Positions 1 to 8,246 of a stretch of DNA of 12,138 bases are shown in pieces. Numbering within the stretch: position 1 is the stretch's first letter; the number at the start of each line of letters is the position of its first letter. Source of the stretch: Pirellulales bacterium (GTDB taxonomy: Bacteria > Planctomycetota > Planctomycetia > Pirellulales > JALHLM01); assembly GCA_022844585.1 (NCBI GenBank), contig JALHLM010000138.1, positions 1-12,138 of the forward strand, given 5' to 3'. A program made the position numbers and the translations under genes. A model generated the notes under the pieces. That model did not search any database, had not been told where the DNA came from, and was given only the letters and a program-made list of their open reading frames with translations.

Positions 1-25
1 TCTTTCGATCTTCCCTTCTCTCCCA

Positions 26-125
26 TTTTTTCGTGTGTTTAGCGTGTTTCGCGGGCCACTCCGAGTTGTGTAGCACAACGTCGCCCGAATTCTTTCGCGT
101 CCATTTCCCGCATTTCGCGGTTCCC
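26..125 (-). repeat. Two copies of dispersed module B near the window start
   Basis: Read on the minus strand, positions 54-26 and 125-92 both resemble the module found at 9857-9888 and 11303-11335: CCGCGAAA, a second CGCGAAA-like word, then a run of A. The copy at 92-125 is especially close to the minus strand of 11383-11413; both begin GGAACCGCGAAA and end ACGCGAAAG. The two copies point the same way. Between them, 65-79 is a small perfect hairpin (GTTGTG, TAG, CACAAC). This may be the right part of a larger composite repeat that starts outside the window. No gene is visible in 1-145. Confidence 0.7.
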
Positions 126-145
126 TCCGTCCGGCACACGCCTAG

Positions 146-406
146 CTACCCCTTCTTTGCGGAAATCCGCCGGTAGATGGCCAGCGCCACCAGCGAGCCG
201 ATCACCGACATGATCAGGCCGGCCGGGTTGATCGTGTCGATGCCCTTGCCCGTGAACAGGGCGCCGATCAGCCCGCCCACGAACGAGCCGATGATTCCCA
301 GGATCATCGTGCCGGTCCAGGTAAAGCTGTCCGGCCCCGGCATCAACAACCTGGCCAACGCTCCGGCGATCAATCCCCAGACCAGCATGGAAATCAACGA
401 CCACAT
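146..406 (-). CDS. GlsB/YeaQ/YmgE-family small membrane protein
   Basis: This 86-residue protein is almost entirely hydrophobic, with three likely membrane helices and glycine-rich turns. It starts MWSLISMLVWGLIAGALARL, has a middle segment with GIIGSFVGGLIGALF, and ends with a short basic tail (RRISAKKG). Length, the opening WGLIAGALAR and the glycine spacing match the transglycosylase-associated / GlsB family, a set of small inner-membrane proteins often linked to stress response but without a defined reaction. The ATG at 406 is supported by GAGGG at 419-415 on the minus strand, 8 bases upstream. The gene is divergent from thrC. Family assignment is firm; the role is known only loosely. Confidence 0.85.
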   Translation of the reverse strand: MWSLISMLVWGLIAGALARLLMPGPDSFTWTGTMILGIIGSFVGGLIGALFTGKGIDTINPAGLIMSVIGSLVALAIYRRISAKKG

Positions 407-608
407 GACTTGAACCCTCGGCGTTGGGAAATGCGCAATCGCGCGTTCGGAACGCCTTGATTATTGCCTGCTGAGGTTCGCCGTACAGTATTTCCCGCCA
501 CGCGTCGCCGATTTCTTCCCTGCGCGGCGCATTATCCTTGTCGCGGCGGGCCCGTTTCGCATAGACTGCCCGTCCCTTGGCCGATAGCACGGAAACCCAA
601 TCGTGGCT

Positions 609-614
609 TACAAT
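609..614 (+). promoter_or_regulatory. Candidate -10 hexamer (TACAAT) for thrC
   Basis: TACAAT lies in the context CTTACAATTAG, 46 bases before the ATG at 661. No convincing -35 box lies at normal spacing. A near-identical word (CCTACAATTGG) precedes the acyl-CoA dehydrogenase gene, which is why it is listed. If real, it rules out the longer thrC reading frame that opens at a TTG at 577. Confidence 0.35.
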
Positions 615-660
615 TAGCAGTACGCCCCGGGCAGTAAATCCTCCTCGATTTTTCCGGCTG

Positions 661-2055
<1,395 letters not shown>

Positions 2056-2102
2056 AGCACTGGAGCAACCAAGCCAGCGCGCACGACCCAGCGTCCGCGC
2101 CG

Positions 2103-2148
2103 CTCCTTTACTTCTCTACTCCTTTACTCCTCCCTCTCCTCCTCCCTC
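2103..2148 (+). repeat. Pyrimidine-only-like tract with internal direct repeat before dapB
   Basis: The 46 bases just before the dapB ATG are almost pure C/T. CTCCTTTACT occurs at 2103-2112 and again at 2119-2128, then the tract runs into CTCC units up to the start codon. It replaces any Shine-Dalgarno sequence. It may be another dispersed intergenic repeat; only one copy is present here. Confidence 0.6.
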
Positions 2149-2946
2149 ATGCCAAGCATCCGACTAGCCGTCCACGGCGCCGCGGGCAGAATGGGCCAGC
2201 GCGTCATCGCCTGCGCCTTAGCCGATCCAGCGCTCCAAGTCGTGGCCGCCCTCGAATATGCCAAACATCCTCGCCTAGGCGAAGATGCCGGAACGATCGC
2301 CGGCGTCAAGTCGCTGGGCGTGACGCTCAGCGAGCAACTCAGCGTCGACGCCGACGTGCTGATTGATTTCTCCACGCCCGCCGGCGCGGAACGCGCCACG
2401 ATGCTGTGCCTCGAACGCAAGCTTCCGCTCGTCATGGCGACCACGGGATTGGAAGCGGCCGCGCAGACGAAACTACGCGATGCCGCGTCGTCGATCCCGC
2501 TCGTTTGGTCCCCCAGCATGAGCCTGGCGGTGAATCTCACGATGAAGCTCACCAGCATCGCCGCCGCGGCGCTCAAGGATTACCCCGGCGGCGCCGATGT
2601 CGAGATCATCGAGCGGCACCACCGCTTCAAAGAGGATTCCCCCAGCGGCACGGCGATCAAGTTCGGCCAGATCGTCGCCGACGCCATGGGTCAAGCACAT
2701 CATCAACACGGCCGCGAAGGCCGCCCCGGCGCGCGACCGCACGGCGAGATCGGCTATCACGCGGTCCGCACCGGCGACAATCCAGGCGAGCACACGATCG
2801 TCTTCGGCATGCTGGGCGAAACGATCGAACTCACCGTCCGCGCCAGCAACCGCGACTGCTACGCCCAAGGCGCGTTGGCCGCCGCGAAATTCCTGATTGG
2901 CAAGCCCGCCAACCTCTACGGCATGAGCGACGTCCTGGGCGTCTAA
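2149..2946 (+). CDS. dapB: 4-hydroxy-tetrahydrodipicolinate reductase
   Basis: This 265-residue enzyme reduces 4-hydroxy-tetrahydrodipicolinate with NAD(P)H, in the diaminopimelate/lysine pathway that feeds lysine and peptidoglycan synthesis. The N-terminal Rossmann motif GAAGRMG (10-16) binds the nucleotide, and ATTGL (97-101) matches the conserved TTG segment. The family signature runs from 152: EIIERHHRFKEDSPSGTAI, with H157 and K161 at the positions of the E. coli catalytic His159 and Lys163. Length is normal. ATG at 2149 is used; it lacks a Shine-Dalgarno sequence and is preceded by a C/T-rich tract. It lies between thrC and an unknown small gene, all on one strand, so the three may form a loose operon around aspartate-derived amino acids. 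Confidence 0.96.
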   Translation: MPSIRLAVHGAAGRMGQRVIACALADPALQVVAALEYAKHPRLGEDAGTIAGVKSLGVTLSEQLSVDADVLIDFSTPAGAERATMLCLERKLPLVMATTGLEAAAQTKLRDAASSIPLVWSPSMSLAVNLTMKLTSIAAAALKDYPGGADVEIIERHHRFKEDSPSGTAIKFGQIVADAMGQAHHQHGREGRPGARPHGEIGYHAVRTGDNPGEHTIVFGMLGETIELTVRASNRDCYAQGALAAAKFLIGKPANLYGMSDVLGV

Positions 2947-2985
2947 AAAAAACGGATATGTGATGAATCGTCGGCGTGGGGCCCA

Positions 2986-3013
2986 AACACTGAAAACTGA
3001 ACACTGAAAACTT
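2986..3013 (+). repeat. Two-unit 14-bp tandem repeat
   Basis: AACACTGAAAACTG at 2986-2999 is followed directly by AACACTGAAAACTT at 3000-3013, differing only in the last base. It fills part of the 77-base gap between dapB and the next gene and ends 10 bases before that gene's ATG. I see no hairpin or promoter in it. Confidence 0.8.
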
Positions 3014-3023
3014 CCAACTCCCC

Positions 3024-3395
3024 ATGTCGAAATGCGACGAAGGCTACCTCTGCGACGTCTGCGGACTGGACGTGGCCGATATCACCAATAGCGATCTCTA
3101 CTTGCGCTACGTGATCGGCCTCTTCGATCCCGAGGTGCTGCACACGACCAAGGAACGGCATCTCCGCTGCGACCCCATCTTGGCGCAATACATCTGCGAC
3201 GAACGCTTCCAGCCAATCGCCGTCGACGGCCCTTTCGATAAGCGCACGCTGGATCCGAATTATGTCCGCGAACAAGAAACGCTTATCACCCGCGGTTACC
3301 GTCGCCTCTACGAAATCGGCCGCGAAGGCCAGGCGATCATCGACTATCCACTGCCAGAAATCCGCGCCAAGCTAGCGCAGCGGTCGGGGCACTAA
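3024..3395 (+). CDS. Conserved-looking small protein of unknown function with possible metal-binding cysteines
   Basis: I do not recognise this 123-residue protein. It is cytoplasmic by appearance, with no signal peptide or membrane segment. The N-terminus has C4, then C10-D-V-C13; two more cysteines (C49 in HLRCDP and C58 in YICDE) could complete a four-ligand zinc site with C10 and C13, but that is inference. The C-terminal half is rich in charged residues and aromatics (RGYRRLYEIGREG) with a predicted helical feel. The ATG at 3024 has no Shine-Dalgarno sequence. It lies 77 bases after dapB on the same strand and ends at a composite repeat, so it may be the last gene of the thrC-dapB group. 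Base use and length suggest a real gene. Confidence 0.75.
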   Translation: MSKCDEGYLCDVCGLDVADITNSDLYLRYVIGLFDPEVLHTTKERHLRCDPILAQYICDERFQPIAVDGPFDKRTLDPNYVREQETLITRGYRRLYEIGREGQAIIDYPLPEIRAKLAQRSGH

Positions 3396-3406
3396 CGGTC
3401 AAGCAG

Positions 3407-3612
3407 TTTGAACCGCAGAGGCGCTGAGACGCAGAGTGAGGAGAGACGGAGAATGACGAGTTGCGAAGCCCGAATGACGAATGAATGACGAAATCTGAAT
3501 GTCGAATGCCTGGTTGCAAGGTCGACGTTATGTCGAAGGCATTCAGTCATTCGACATTCGGATTTCATTCGTCATTCGGATTTCGACATTCGTCATTCCC
3601 CCCCGTGGTGAA
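3407..3612. repeat. Composite inverted repeat A-D-D'-C' between convergent genes
   Basis: Three parts are visible. Module A is at 3407-3436 and matches 9819-9848 at 28 of 30 positions. A long hairpin follows, 3451-3598, with perfect stem blocks 3451-3459/3590-3598 (9 bp), 3471-3484/3565-3578 (14 bp) and 3497-3508/3548-3559 (12 bp); its arms are built from repeated GAATGACGAA and GAATGTCGAA words (module D). Last, 3612-3603 on the minus strand reads TTCACCACGG, the first ten bases of module C, directly abutting the stop codon of the Sua5-type gene. The hairpin lies where transcripts from both sides converge and could serve as a two-way terminator, though it has no T-run. Short open frames here are not genes. 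Confidence 0.85.
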
Positions 3613-4626
3613 TCACCGCGCAGCAGCGCGCGTCAATCGATCGCGAATCGCCAGCCAGGCGTCGTCCATCGGCGGCCGGTCGACCACGATGTGATCCGCG
3701 CCCCAAGCGTCCAGCGCGTGGAGCGTGTCGTAGAGCAGCGCGGCGTAGCCTTCCGGATCGCGCGGCATCACGTACACGCGTAGCCGGTCGATCGCAAAAG
3801 GTTTGCTAACGCCGTCGGCCGGCGCGAAGCGTAGCCAGCCCACTCGGTGCCGCGAACGCACCAGTTCCAACGCTCTCGCGTAGCCATCGTCGAGCGCCAG
3901 TTCCAGTGCCGCCTTGGGAGCATAGTGCCGCGTGAGCATTCCCGGCGATGGCAATGACTGCGACGATTCGTCGTTTTCCTTGTTTCGCGCGATCGGGCCG
4001 ATGATCGCCTCGATTTGCTCGACGTTCAGCAACCCAGGCCGCAGCAATCGTGGTTGCGCGTCAACCAGCGACAAGACCGTAGATTCGATGCCGCCCTGCG
4101 TGGGCCCGCCGTCGAGAATTATCTCGATTCGACCGTCCAAGGCGCGCAGCACGTGCTCGGCCCGCGTGGCGGAAATTCCGCTGGAGCGATTGGCGCTCGG
4201 CGCGGCGAGCGGCGTGCCGGCTGCACGTAGCAAGGCTTGAGCCACTGGATGCGCCGGCGCTCGCAATGCGACCGTTGATCCGCCCGCGGTGACGACGTCC
4301 GGCACGATATCGCGTTTGGGCAGCACGAGCGTCAAAGGTCCTGGCCAGAAACGTGCGGCTAGCGCGTCCGCCAGCTGCGTCCAAGTCGCCAGTTCGCGTG
4401 CCGCGGCGGCATCCGGCACGTGAACGATCAGCGGATTGCGCTCCGGCCGACCCTTGGCCTCGTAAATCCGAGCCACTGCCGCGGCATTGAGCGCATCCGC
4501 GCCGAGTCCGTAGACGGTCTCGGTGGGAAACGCCACCAGCTCGCCGCGGCGCACGGCCTCCGCAGCGCGTGCGATCTCGCGGGGATCGGGATGCTCGGCG
4601 TCGACTTTCAGCAATTCAGTAAGCAT
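3613..4626 (-). CDS. Threonylcarbamoyl-AMP synthase, Sua5/YrdC/TsaC family with C-terminal Sua5 domain
   Basis: The enzyme makes threonylcarbamoyl-adenylate from threonine, bicarbonate and ATP for the t6A37 modification of ANN-decoding tRNAs. The 337-residue product has the YrdC core at about 13-195: FPTETVYGLG (33-42), the KGRP loop (58-61), and SANRSSG (144-150). A linker with SPGMLTRHYAPKA (from 227) leads to the C-terminal Sua5 domain, which sets it apart from the short TsaC form. ATG at 4626 is chosen because it starts just before the fold. The frame is also open from a TTG at 4689, but a TATACT box at 4672-4667 on the minus strand would sit inside that extension. No Shine-Dalgarno sequence precedes either start. 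Gene names sua5 and tsaC are both used for such proteins. Confidence 0.93.
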   Translation of the reverse strand: MLTELLKVDAEHPDPREIARAAEAVRRGELVAFPTETVYGLGADALNAAAVARIYEAKGRPERNPLIVHVPDAAAARELATWTQLADALAARFWPGPLTLVLPKRDIVPDVVTAGGSTVALRAPAHPVAQALLRAAGTPLAAPSANRSSGISATRAEHVLRALDGRIEIILDGGPTQGGIESTVLSLVDAQPRLLRPGLLNVEQIEAIIGPIARNKENDESSQSLPSPGMLTRHYAPKAALELALDDGYARALELVRSRHRVGWLRFAPADGVSKPFAIDRLRVYVMPRDPEGYAALLYDTLHALDAWGADHIVVDRPPMDDAWLAIRDRLTRAAAR

Positions 4627-4666
4627 GGGCCATTGGTCGACGAGTTCGGCTCGCGAGTCATCGACC

Positions 4667-4672
4667 AGTATA
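4667..4672 (-). promoter_or_regulatory. Candidate -10 (TATACT) for the Sua5-type gene
   Basis: TATACT on the minus strand lies 40 bases upstream of the ATG at 4626, a normal distance for a short leader. No clear -35 box is seen 16-18 bases further up. It is weak support for the ATG over the TTG at 4689. Confidence 0.25.
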
Positions 4673-4728
4673 GGTAGCCAGGTCGACAATTGCAGTGACC
4701 GTTCCTATCGTGTTCGCGCGGCCGCCAT

Positions 4729-4734
4729 TAGAAT
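4729..4734 (+). promoter_or_regulatory. Candidate -10 (TAGAAT) for the GH2-like gene
   Basis: TAGAAT lies 47 bases before the ATG at 4782 in the short divergent gap. No recognisable -35 box accompanies it. It would leave the longer GTG-initiated frame (from 4695) untranslated at its start. Confidence 0.25.
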
Positions 4735-4781
4735 CGACCGCGTCTTCCCTTCCCCATGCCGTTGAATGTGCCAGCCGTTCC

Positions 4782-5663
4782 ATGCCAATCGTGCCTCGAT
4801 CTGACGACTGGCTCATTTTTCACGGCGAAGCTAGCCCGGCGGAAGCGCGGATCTACGTCCAGATGCGCCTTGAATCGCCGTCGGCGTTTGACCGGTTGCG
4901 CGGGGAGATCACCGGACCGTTCAGTCGGTATGCCCGAACGTTGTCGGCCACCACGCGGTTCGACGTGTCCGTGACCTGCGCGGACGTTTTGGCCGAGACG
5001 GTGCTGCCGGACCCCTGTTTTTGGACACCCGAGCTTCCGTATCTCTATCGCGTGCGGCTGACTCTCGAACGGGCAGGCGACGTCGTGTGGTCCGAGGAAC
5101 GGACGTTTGGGATCCGTCGCCTCGGCGTCCGGGGGCGCCGGCTCTATTTCGAGGCCAAGAATTGGGTGTTACGCGGGGCGTTTGCGGAGGAATCCCCCGA
5201 ATTTGCCTGGGACGATTGGCGGGAGTTGCACCTGGCGCCGGTAATTCGAGACCCGTCGGAGGAATTTTGCACTGTGGCGGATCAGCGCGGCGTGGTGATT
5301 TGCGCCATGACGACGCCCGACGTTGCGCGCCTGAATCAACGGTTGACGTGCTGGCAGCGACACCCGTCCGTGGGACTGATTTTTGTCCATCCGGAATTGG
5401 AATTTGCCGCCGATTTTCGCGCGCTGTCGCGAAATTCCATCTTCGCCGCCGAACTCGTCGGAGATCCCCAGCGACTGCCGGACTGGGCGGACATAGCCCT
5501 TTGGAACTTCGCGATCGGGGGGCCTTTGGGGGCACAGTTTGCGCCGACCCTGGCTATCCGCCGTTTGGTCCGGGCCGCCGCACCGTCAGACCTCCGCGAA
5601 GCATGCGATTTCTTGCAGCGCGATCTAGCCAGCAACCAGGAATTGGCCGGTTATCTGGTGTGA
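4782..5663 (+). CDS. Short glycoside hydrolase family 2-like protein, probably catalytically defective
   Basis: The 293-residue product shows landmarks of a GH2 enzyme in order. FWTPELPYLYRVRLTLE (80-96) and FGIRRLGVRGRRLYFEAKN (109-127) match the end of the immunoglobulin-like domain and the entry to the barrel. DPSEEFCTVADQRGVVI (157-173) matches the usual 'EFYDLCDELGL' strand region, and HPSVGLIFVHPE (194-205) matches the 'HPSIILWSLGNE' acid/base strand. Aligned this way E205 is kept, but the preceding Asn is Pro. The protein ends about 88 residues later, too short for the rest of a TIM barrel, so the nucleophile region is missing. There is no N-terminal sugar-binding domain and no signal peptide. 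GH2 enzymes are usually 600-1000 residues. ATG at 4782 is chosen over a GTG at 4695. The reading frame is clean, so it looks like a maintained protein rather than fresh debris. Confidence 0.7.
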   Translation: MPIVPRSDDWLIFHGEASPAEARIYVQMRLESPSAFDRLRGEITGPFSRYARTLSATTRFDVSVTCADVLAETVLPDPCFWTPELPYLYRVRLTLERAGDVVWSEERTFGIRRLGVRGRRLYFEAKNWVLRGAFAEESPEFAWDDWRELHLAPVIRDPSEEFCTVADQRGVVICAMTTPDVARLNQRLTCWQRHPSVGLIFVHPELEFAADFRALSRNSIFAAELVGDPQRLPDWADIALWNFAIGGPLGAQFAPTLAIRRLVRAAAPSDLREACDFLQRDLASNQELAGYLV

Positions 5664-5771
5664 TTTGAGACGCCCGCCTGCCTCCTATTTGCCCCCGATG
5701 CGCCCCGTGTGAGGCATCGGATTGGCATTTGTTAAGAAATTCCGAGAAAATTGTTGCCCAAAAGCCCCGGT

Positions 5772-5798
5772 TTGACTATTTTTGACAACAGGCACAAT
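5772..5798 (+). promoter_or_regulatory. Candidate promoter and operator-like palindrome upstream of first PEP-CTERM gene
   Basis: TTGACT (5772-5777) and CACAAT (5793-5798) are separated by 15 bases, shorter than ideal; a second TTGACA at 5782-5787 has no matching -10. Just downstream, 5814-5833 is a 20-bp near-palindrome (GGAGGGGTA / TACCTCTCC, one mismatch) that would lie at the start of the transcript. The rest of 5664-5885 shows nothing else. Confidence 0.3.
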
Positions 5799-5885
5799 CG
5801 AACTCACCTTTTGGGAGGGGTAACTACCTCTCCGGTTGGGTCGCGAGGAACTTGTCGATTTTTCTTCTCTGACTGGGGACACCAC

Positions 5886-7112
5886 ATGAAGCGCAGATTT
5901 TGGTTGGGGGGCAGCGCCGCGCTGTTGCTGAGCTCTGTCGGCTCGGCTCAGGCGGACTGGCTGATTCAAACGTATTCCAAGCCATCTACGGGGAACCTCA
6001 TTACCAACTACGCCACGGCGGACGCCTTGATTGGCGGAGCTGGGCTGGAGTTCTCGCAGTCGGCACAGTACGCGCTGGCCAACACGCAAGACAACGGGGA
6101 TGGTGGCGGACCGTTCGGTCTCGGCACGCAAGTCGTCGGCATCGGCCCCGGCGACATCAATGACTTCGCCTTCGTCGGCACGGGCTCTTTGTCGGTGGCC
6201 ACGACGGGCAGCTACACGTTCTTCACGAACACGGACGACGGATCGCGTCTGCGCCTGAACATCAATGGTGGCGGGTTCAACCAGGTGATCGCCGACGACG
6301 TGCTTTCGGGCCCGCATACGGTCGCCAGTGCAGCGATTCCGTTGACCGCCGGTGATTCGGTCGCCTTCGATTGGATGTGGTTTGAGCGCGGCGGCGGCGC
6401 CGAGGGCGAGTTCTTCTACGACCGCGATGGCGGCGCGGATGCCCTGATCGGCAATGGCGGTCAAGGCTTGACCTTGGACGGCGGCGCCTTTACTGGCACC
6501 GTCTACAAGTCGTTGATCGTGCAAGGAATCACCATCAACAACTTTGCCGATGCAACCACCGTCGTGAATACGCCGGGTACGTTCAAAGGGAAGGGTTACT
6601 TCCCGACGTTCAATATCTCGAATTCCGACAGTGACGGAGACTTCCCGGGCGGTGTCAACGTGGTCGGCGTAGCGCCGGGCGCGGATGACTTCGTCTCGAT
6701 CGGCACCGGCTTCTTGGACATTCAACCTGGAATGACAGGCGATTACATCTTCCGTTCGAACACGGACGACGGCGGTCGTCTCAAGATCGACCTGAACGAC
6801 GACGGCGACTTCGATGACGCCGGCGAATTGGTCATCAATCGAGACGTCTTGCAGGGTGCCACGAATACCGATTCCGGCGTGGTCAGCTTCCCGTTGGATG
6901 GGTACTACAAGATCGAGTACTCCTTCTTCGAGCGGGGCGGCGGCGCTGAGGGTGAGCTTTCGGCCCGCAGTGTCAATTCCGCGAGTTTCGTGCTCGTCGG
7001 TGACACGGCGAACGGCGGCCTGGGCGTCGTCCGGCCGGTGCCGGAACCGTCGACTTTGATCCTGGCCGGACTGAGCGGCCTGGCGGCGCTGCTGTACAAG
7101 CGTCGCAAGTAG
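5886..7112 (+). CDS. Exported PEP-CTERM protein with two PA14-like units
   Basis: The 408-residue product starts with a signal peptide (MKRRFWLGGSAALLLSSVGS, cleavage near AQA-D at 23-24). It ends with a PEP-CTERM tail: VPEPST at 385-390, hydrophobic to 403, then KRRK. Such tails are recognised by an exosortase at the membrane. Between them is an internal duplication, about 26-200 and 211-382. Each unit has a GxYxF..NTDDGxRL strand (108-122; 285-299) and a FERGGGAEGE block (167-176; 348-357), the pattern of PA14-type carbohydrate-binding beta-barrels. The second unit adds a DLNDDGDFDD loop (302-311) that could bind calcium. ATG at 5886 is preferred to a TTG at 5751: it opens the signal peptide and GGGGA lies 6 bases upstream. 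Likely a cell-surface or extracellular-matrix glycan-binding protein; the ligand is unknown. Confidence 0.9.
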   Translation: MKRRFWLGGSAALLLSSVGSAQADWLIQTYSKPSTGNLITNYATADALIGGAGLEFSQSAQYALANTQDNGDGGGPFGLGTQVVGIGPGDINDFAFVGTGSLSVATTGSYTFFTNTDDGSRLRLNINGGGFNQVIADDVLSGPHTVASAAIPLTAGDSVAFDWMWFERGGGAEGEFFYDRDGGADALIGNGGQGLTLDGGAFTGTVYKSLIVQGITINNFADATTVVNTPGTFKGKGYFPTFNISNSDSDGDFPGGVNVVGVAPGADDFVSIGTGFLDIQPGMTGDYIFRSNTDDGGRLKIDLNDDGDFDDAGELVINRDVLQGATNTDSGVVSFPLDGYYKIEYSFFERGGGAEGELSARSVNSASFVLVGDTANGGLGVVRPVPEPSTLILAGLSGLAALLYKRRK

Positions 7113-7141
7113 TTCTTGGAAAATGGCTTACGAGCGAAACG

Positions 7142-7177
7142 CCCGACCCAGCCCTGGTGGCTGGGTCGGGTCGTTTT
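7142..7177 (+). terminator. Rho-independent terminator after first PEP-CTERM gene
   Basis: A perfect 12-bp stem (7142-7153 with 7159-7170, CCCGACCCAGCC) closes a 5-base loop and is followed by TCGTTTT. It begins 29 bases after the stop codon. It separates the two PEP-CTERM genes into separate transcription units. Confidence 0.9.
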
Positions 7178-7379
7178 GGAAGCCAGCGGACGGTCGCGGA
7201 CACGGCTCCTCGATGACCCCCTCTGTGTGGCGACCTGCACACTATTTCGGAAGAAGTTGATTTTTCCACTTGTATCGAGGTGGGGGCCGAATTACCTTAG
7301 GGCACATGCAAGGAGTGCATCCATTTGAATTTGCCGCTTGAATAGCATTCCACTCATTCTCATCATCGGGAAAGCCGCT

Positions 7380-8069
7380 ATGAAGTTTCGCAATCTTGCG
7401 TCGGCATTGACGCTCGCCGTGGTCGGTCTGCTTGGTGCCTCGGCTCAGGCTGCTCAGATCTTCACACCTGGCGATCCGATCGTCGCGATCTGGAACACGA
7501 CCGCGAGCGGTAACAGCACTGCTTCGACCGCTGGAACGGCGTCCGCTGGCCAGTATCCCACGAATGAAGCGGCTCCCAATGCCATCGACGGCTTGGCCAG
7601 CACAAAGTATTTAAACTTTGGCGGCGGCGGTGGCGCTGGCGTGCAGACGACGTCGAAGGGATTGGGCACAGGCTTCTACATCACGCCGAGTGTCACCGAT
7701 TCGATCGTTCAGTCATTTCAATTTACAGCTGCGAACGACGCTCCGGAACGTGATCCGTTGACGATCACCATTGAAGGCTCGAATGCCGGCGCCTTGGACC
7801 AAGGTGCCAGCTGGACGTTGATCTACTCGGGCACGACCGGACTCGACACCGATCCTGGCCGTAATACGCCGGGCGCGTTGGTGCCGGTGCCAGGCAATGT
7901 TACCACGTACGACAGCTACCGTGTGCTCGTGACGACGCAACGTGCTCTCGCGAACAGCGTGCAGTACGCCGAAGTGCAATTCTACGGCGTGCCGGAACCG
8001 ACGAGCATCGTGCTGGCGGGCATCGCCGGCATCGCGTTGCTGGGCTTCGCCCGTCGTCGCACGGCCTAG
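7380..8069 (+). CDS. Exported PEP-CTERM protein with discoidin-like domain
   Basis: The 229-residue product has a clear signal peptide (MKFRNLASALTLAVVGLLGA, then SAQA, cleavage near 24) and a C-terminal sorting tail: VPEPTS at 204-209, hydrophobic to about 222, then ARRR. The middle reads like a galactose-binding/discoidin (F5/8 type C) beta-sandwich: PNAIDG..TKYLNF (66-80), a strand LTITIEGSN (127-135), WTLIYSG (145-151), and SYRVLVTTQR...VQYAEVQFYG (179-203). This class often binds sugars, but the ligand is not shown. ATG at 7380 is chosen because it opens the signal peptide; a TTG at 7338 is in frame but adds an atypical leader. Only a weak GGGAAA precedes the start. The gap 7178-7379 contains a short perfect hairpin ATGCA/TGCAT (7306-7320) with AGGAG in its loop. 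Confidence 0.88.
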   Translation: MKFRNLASALTLAVVGLLGASAQAAQIFTPGDPIVAIWNTTASGNSTASTAGTASAGQYPTNEAAPNAIDGLASTKYLNFGGGGGAGVQTTSKGLGTGFYITPSVTDSIVQSFQFTAANDAPERDPLTITIEGSNAGALDQGASWTLIYSGTTGLDTDPGRNTPGALVPVPGNVTTYDSYRVLVTTQRALANSVQYAEVQFYGVPEPTSIVLAGIAGIALLGFARRRTA

Positions 8070-8099
8070 TTTCTCGAAGGTTTAGATTTCAATTCAAGA

Positions 8100-8135
8100 C
8101 GGGCCATCCCATAGTTGGATGGCCCGCCTTTTTTT
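8100..8135 (+). terminator. Rho-independent terminator after second PEP-CTERM gene
   Basis: A perfect 10-bp stem (8100-8109 with 8117-8126, CGGGCCATCC) with a 7-base loop is followed by CC and seven T (8129-8135). It begins 31 bases after the stop codon. Read on the minus strand it has no good T-run, so it serves the plus-strand gene. The stretch 8136-8246 shows no further feature. Confidence 0.93.
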
Positions 8136-8246
8136 ATGCGCCTATCTGCCGTTGATCTTTCTGTATCGAAGCGCCGCCGTGTTGATCGTGGCCACGATTG
8201 CGATTCGCTTCAACGTCGCTCACGGCTTGCGCAAATACGTCGAGGC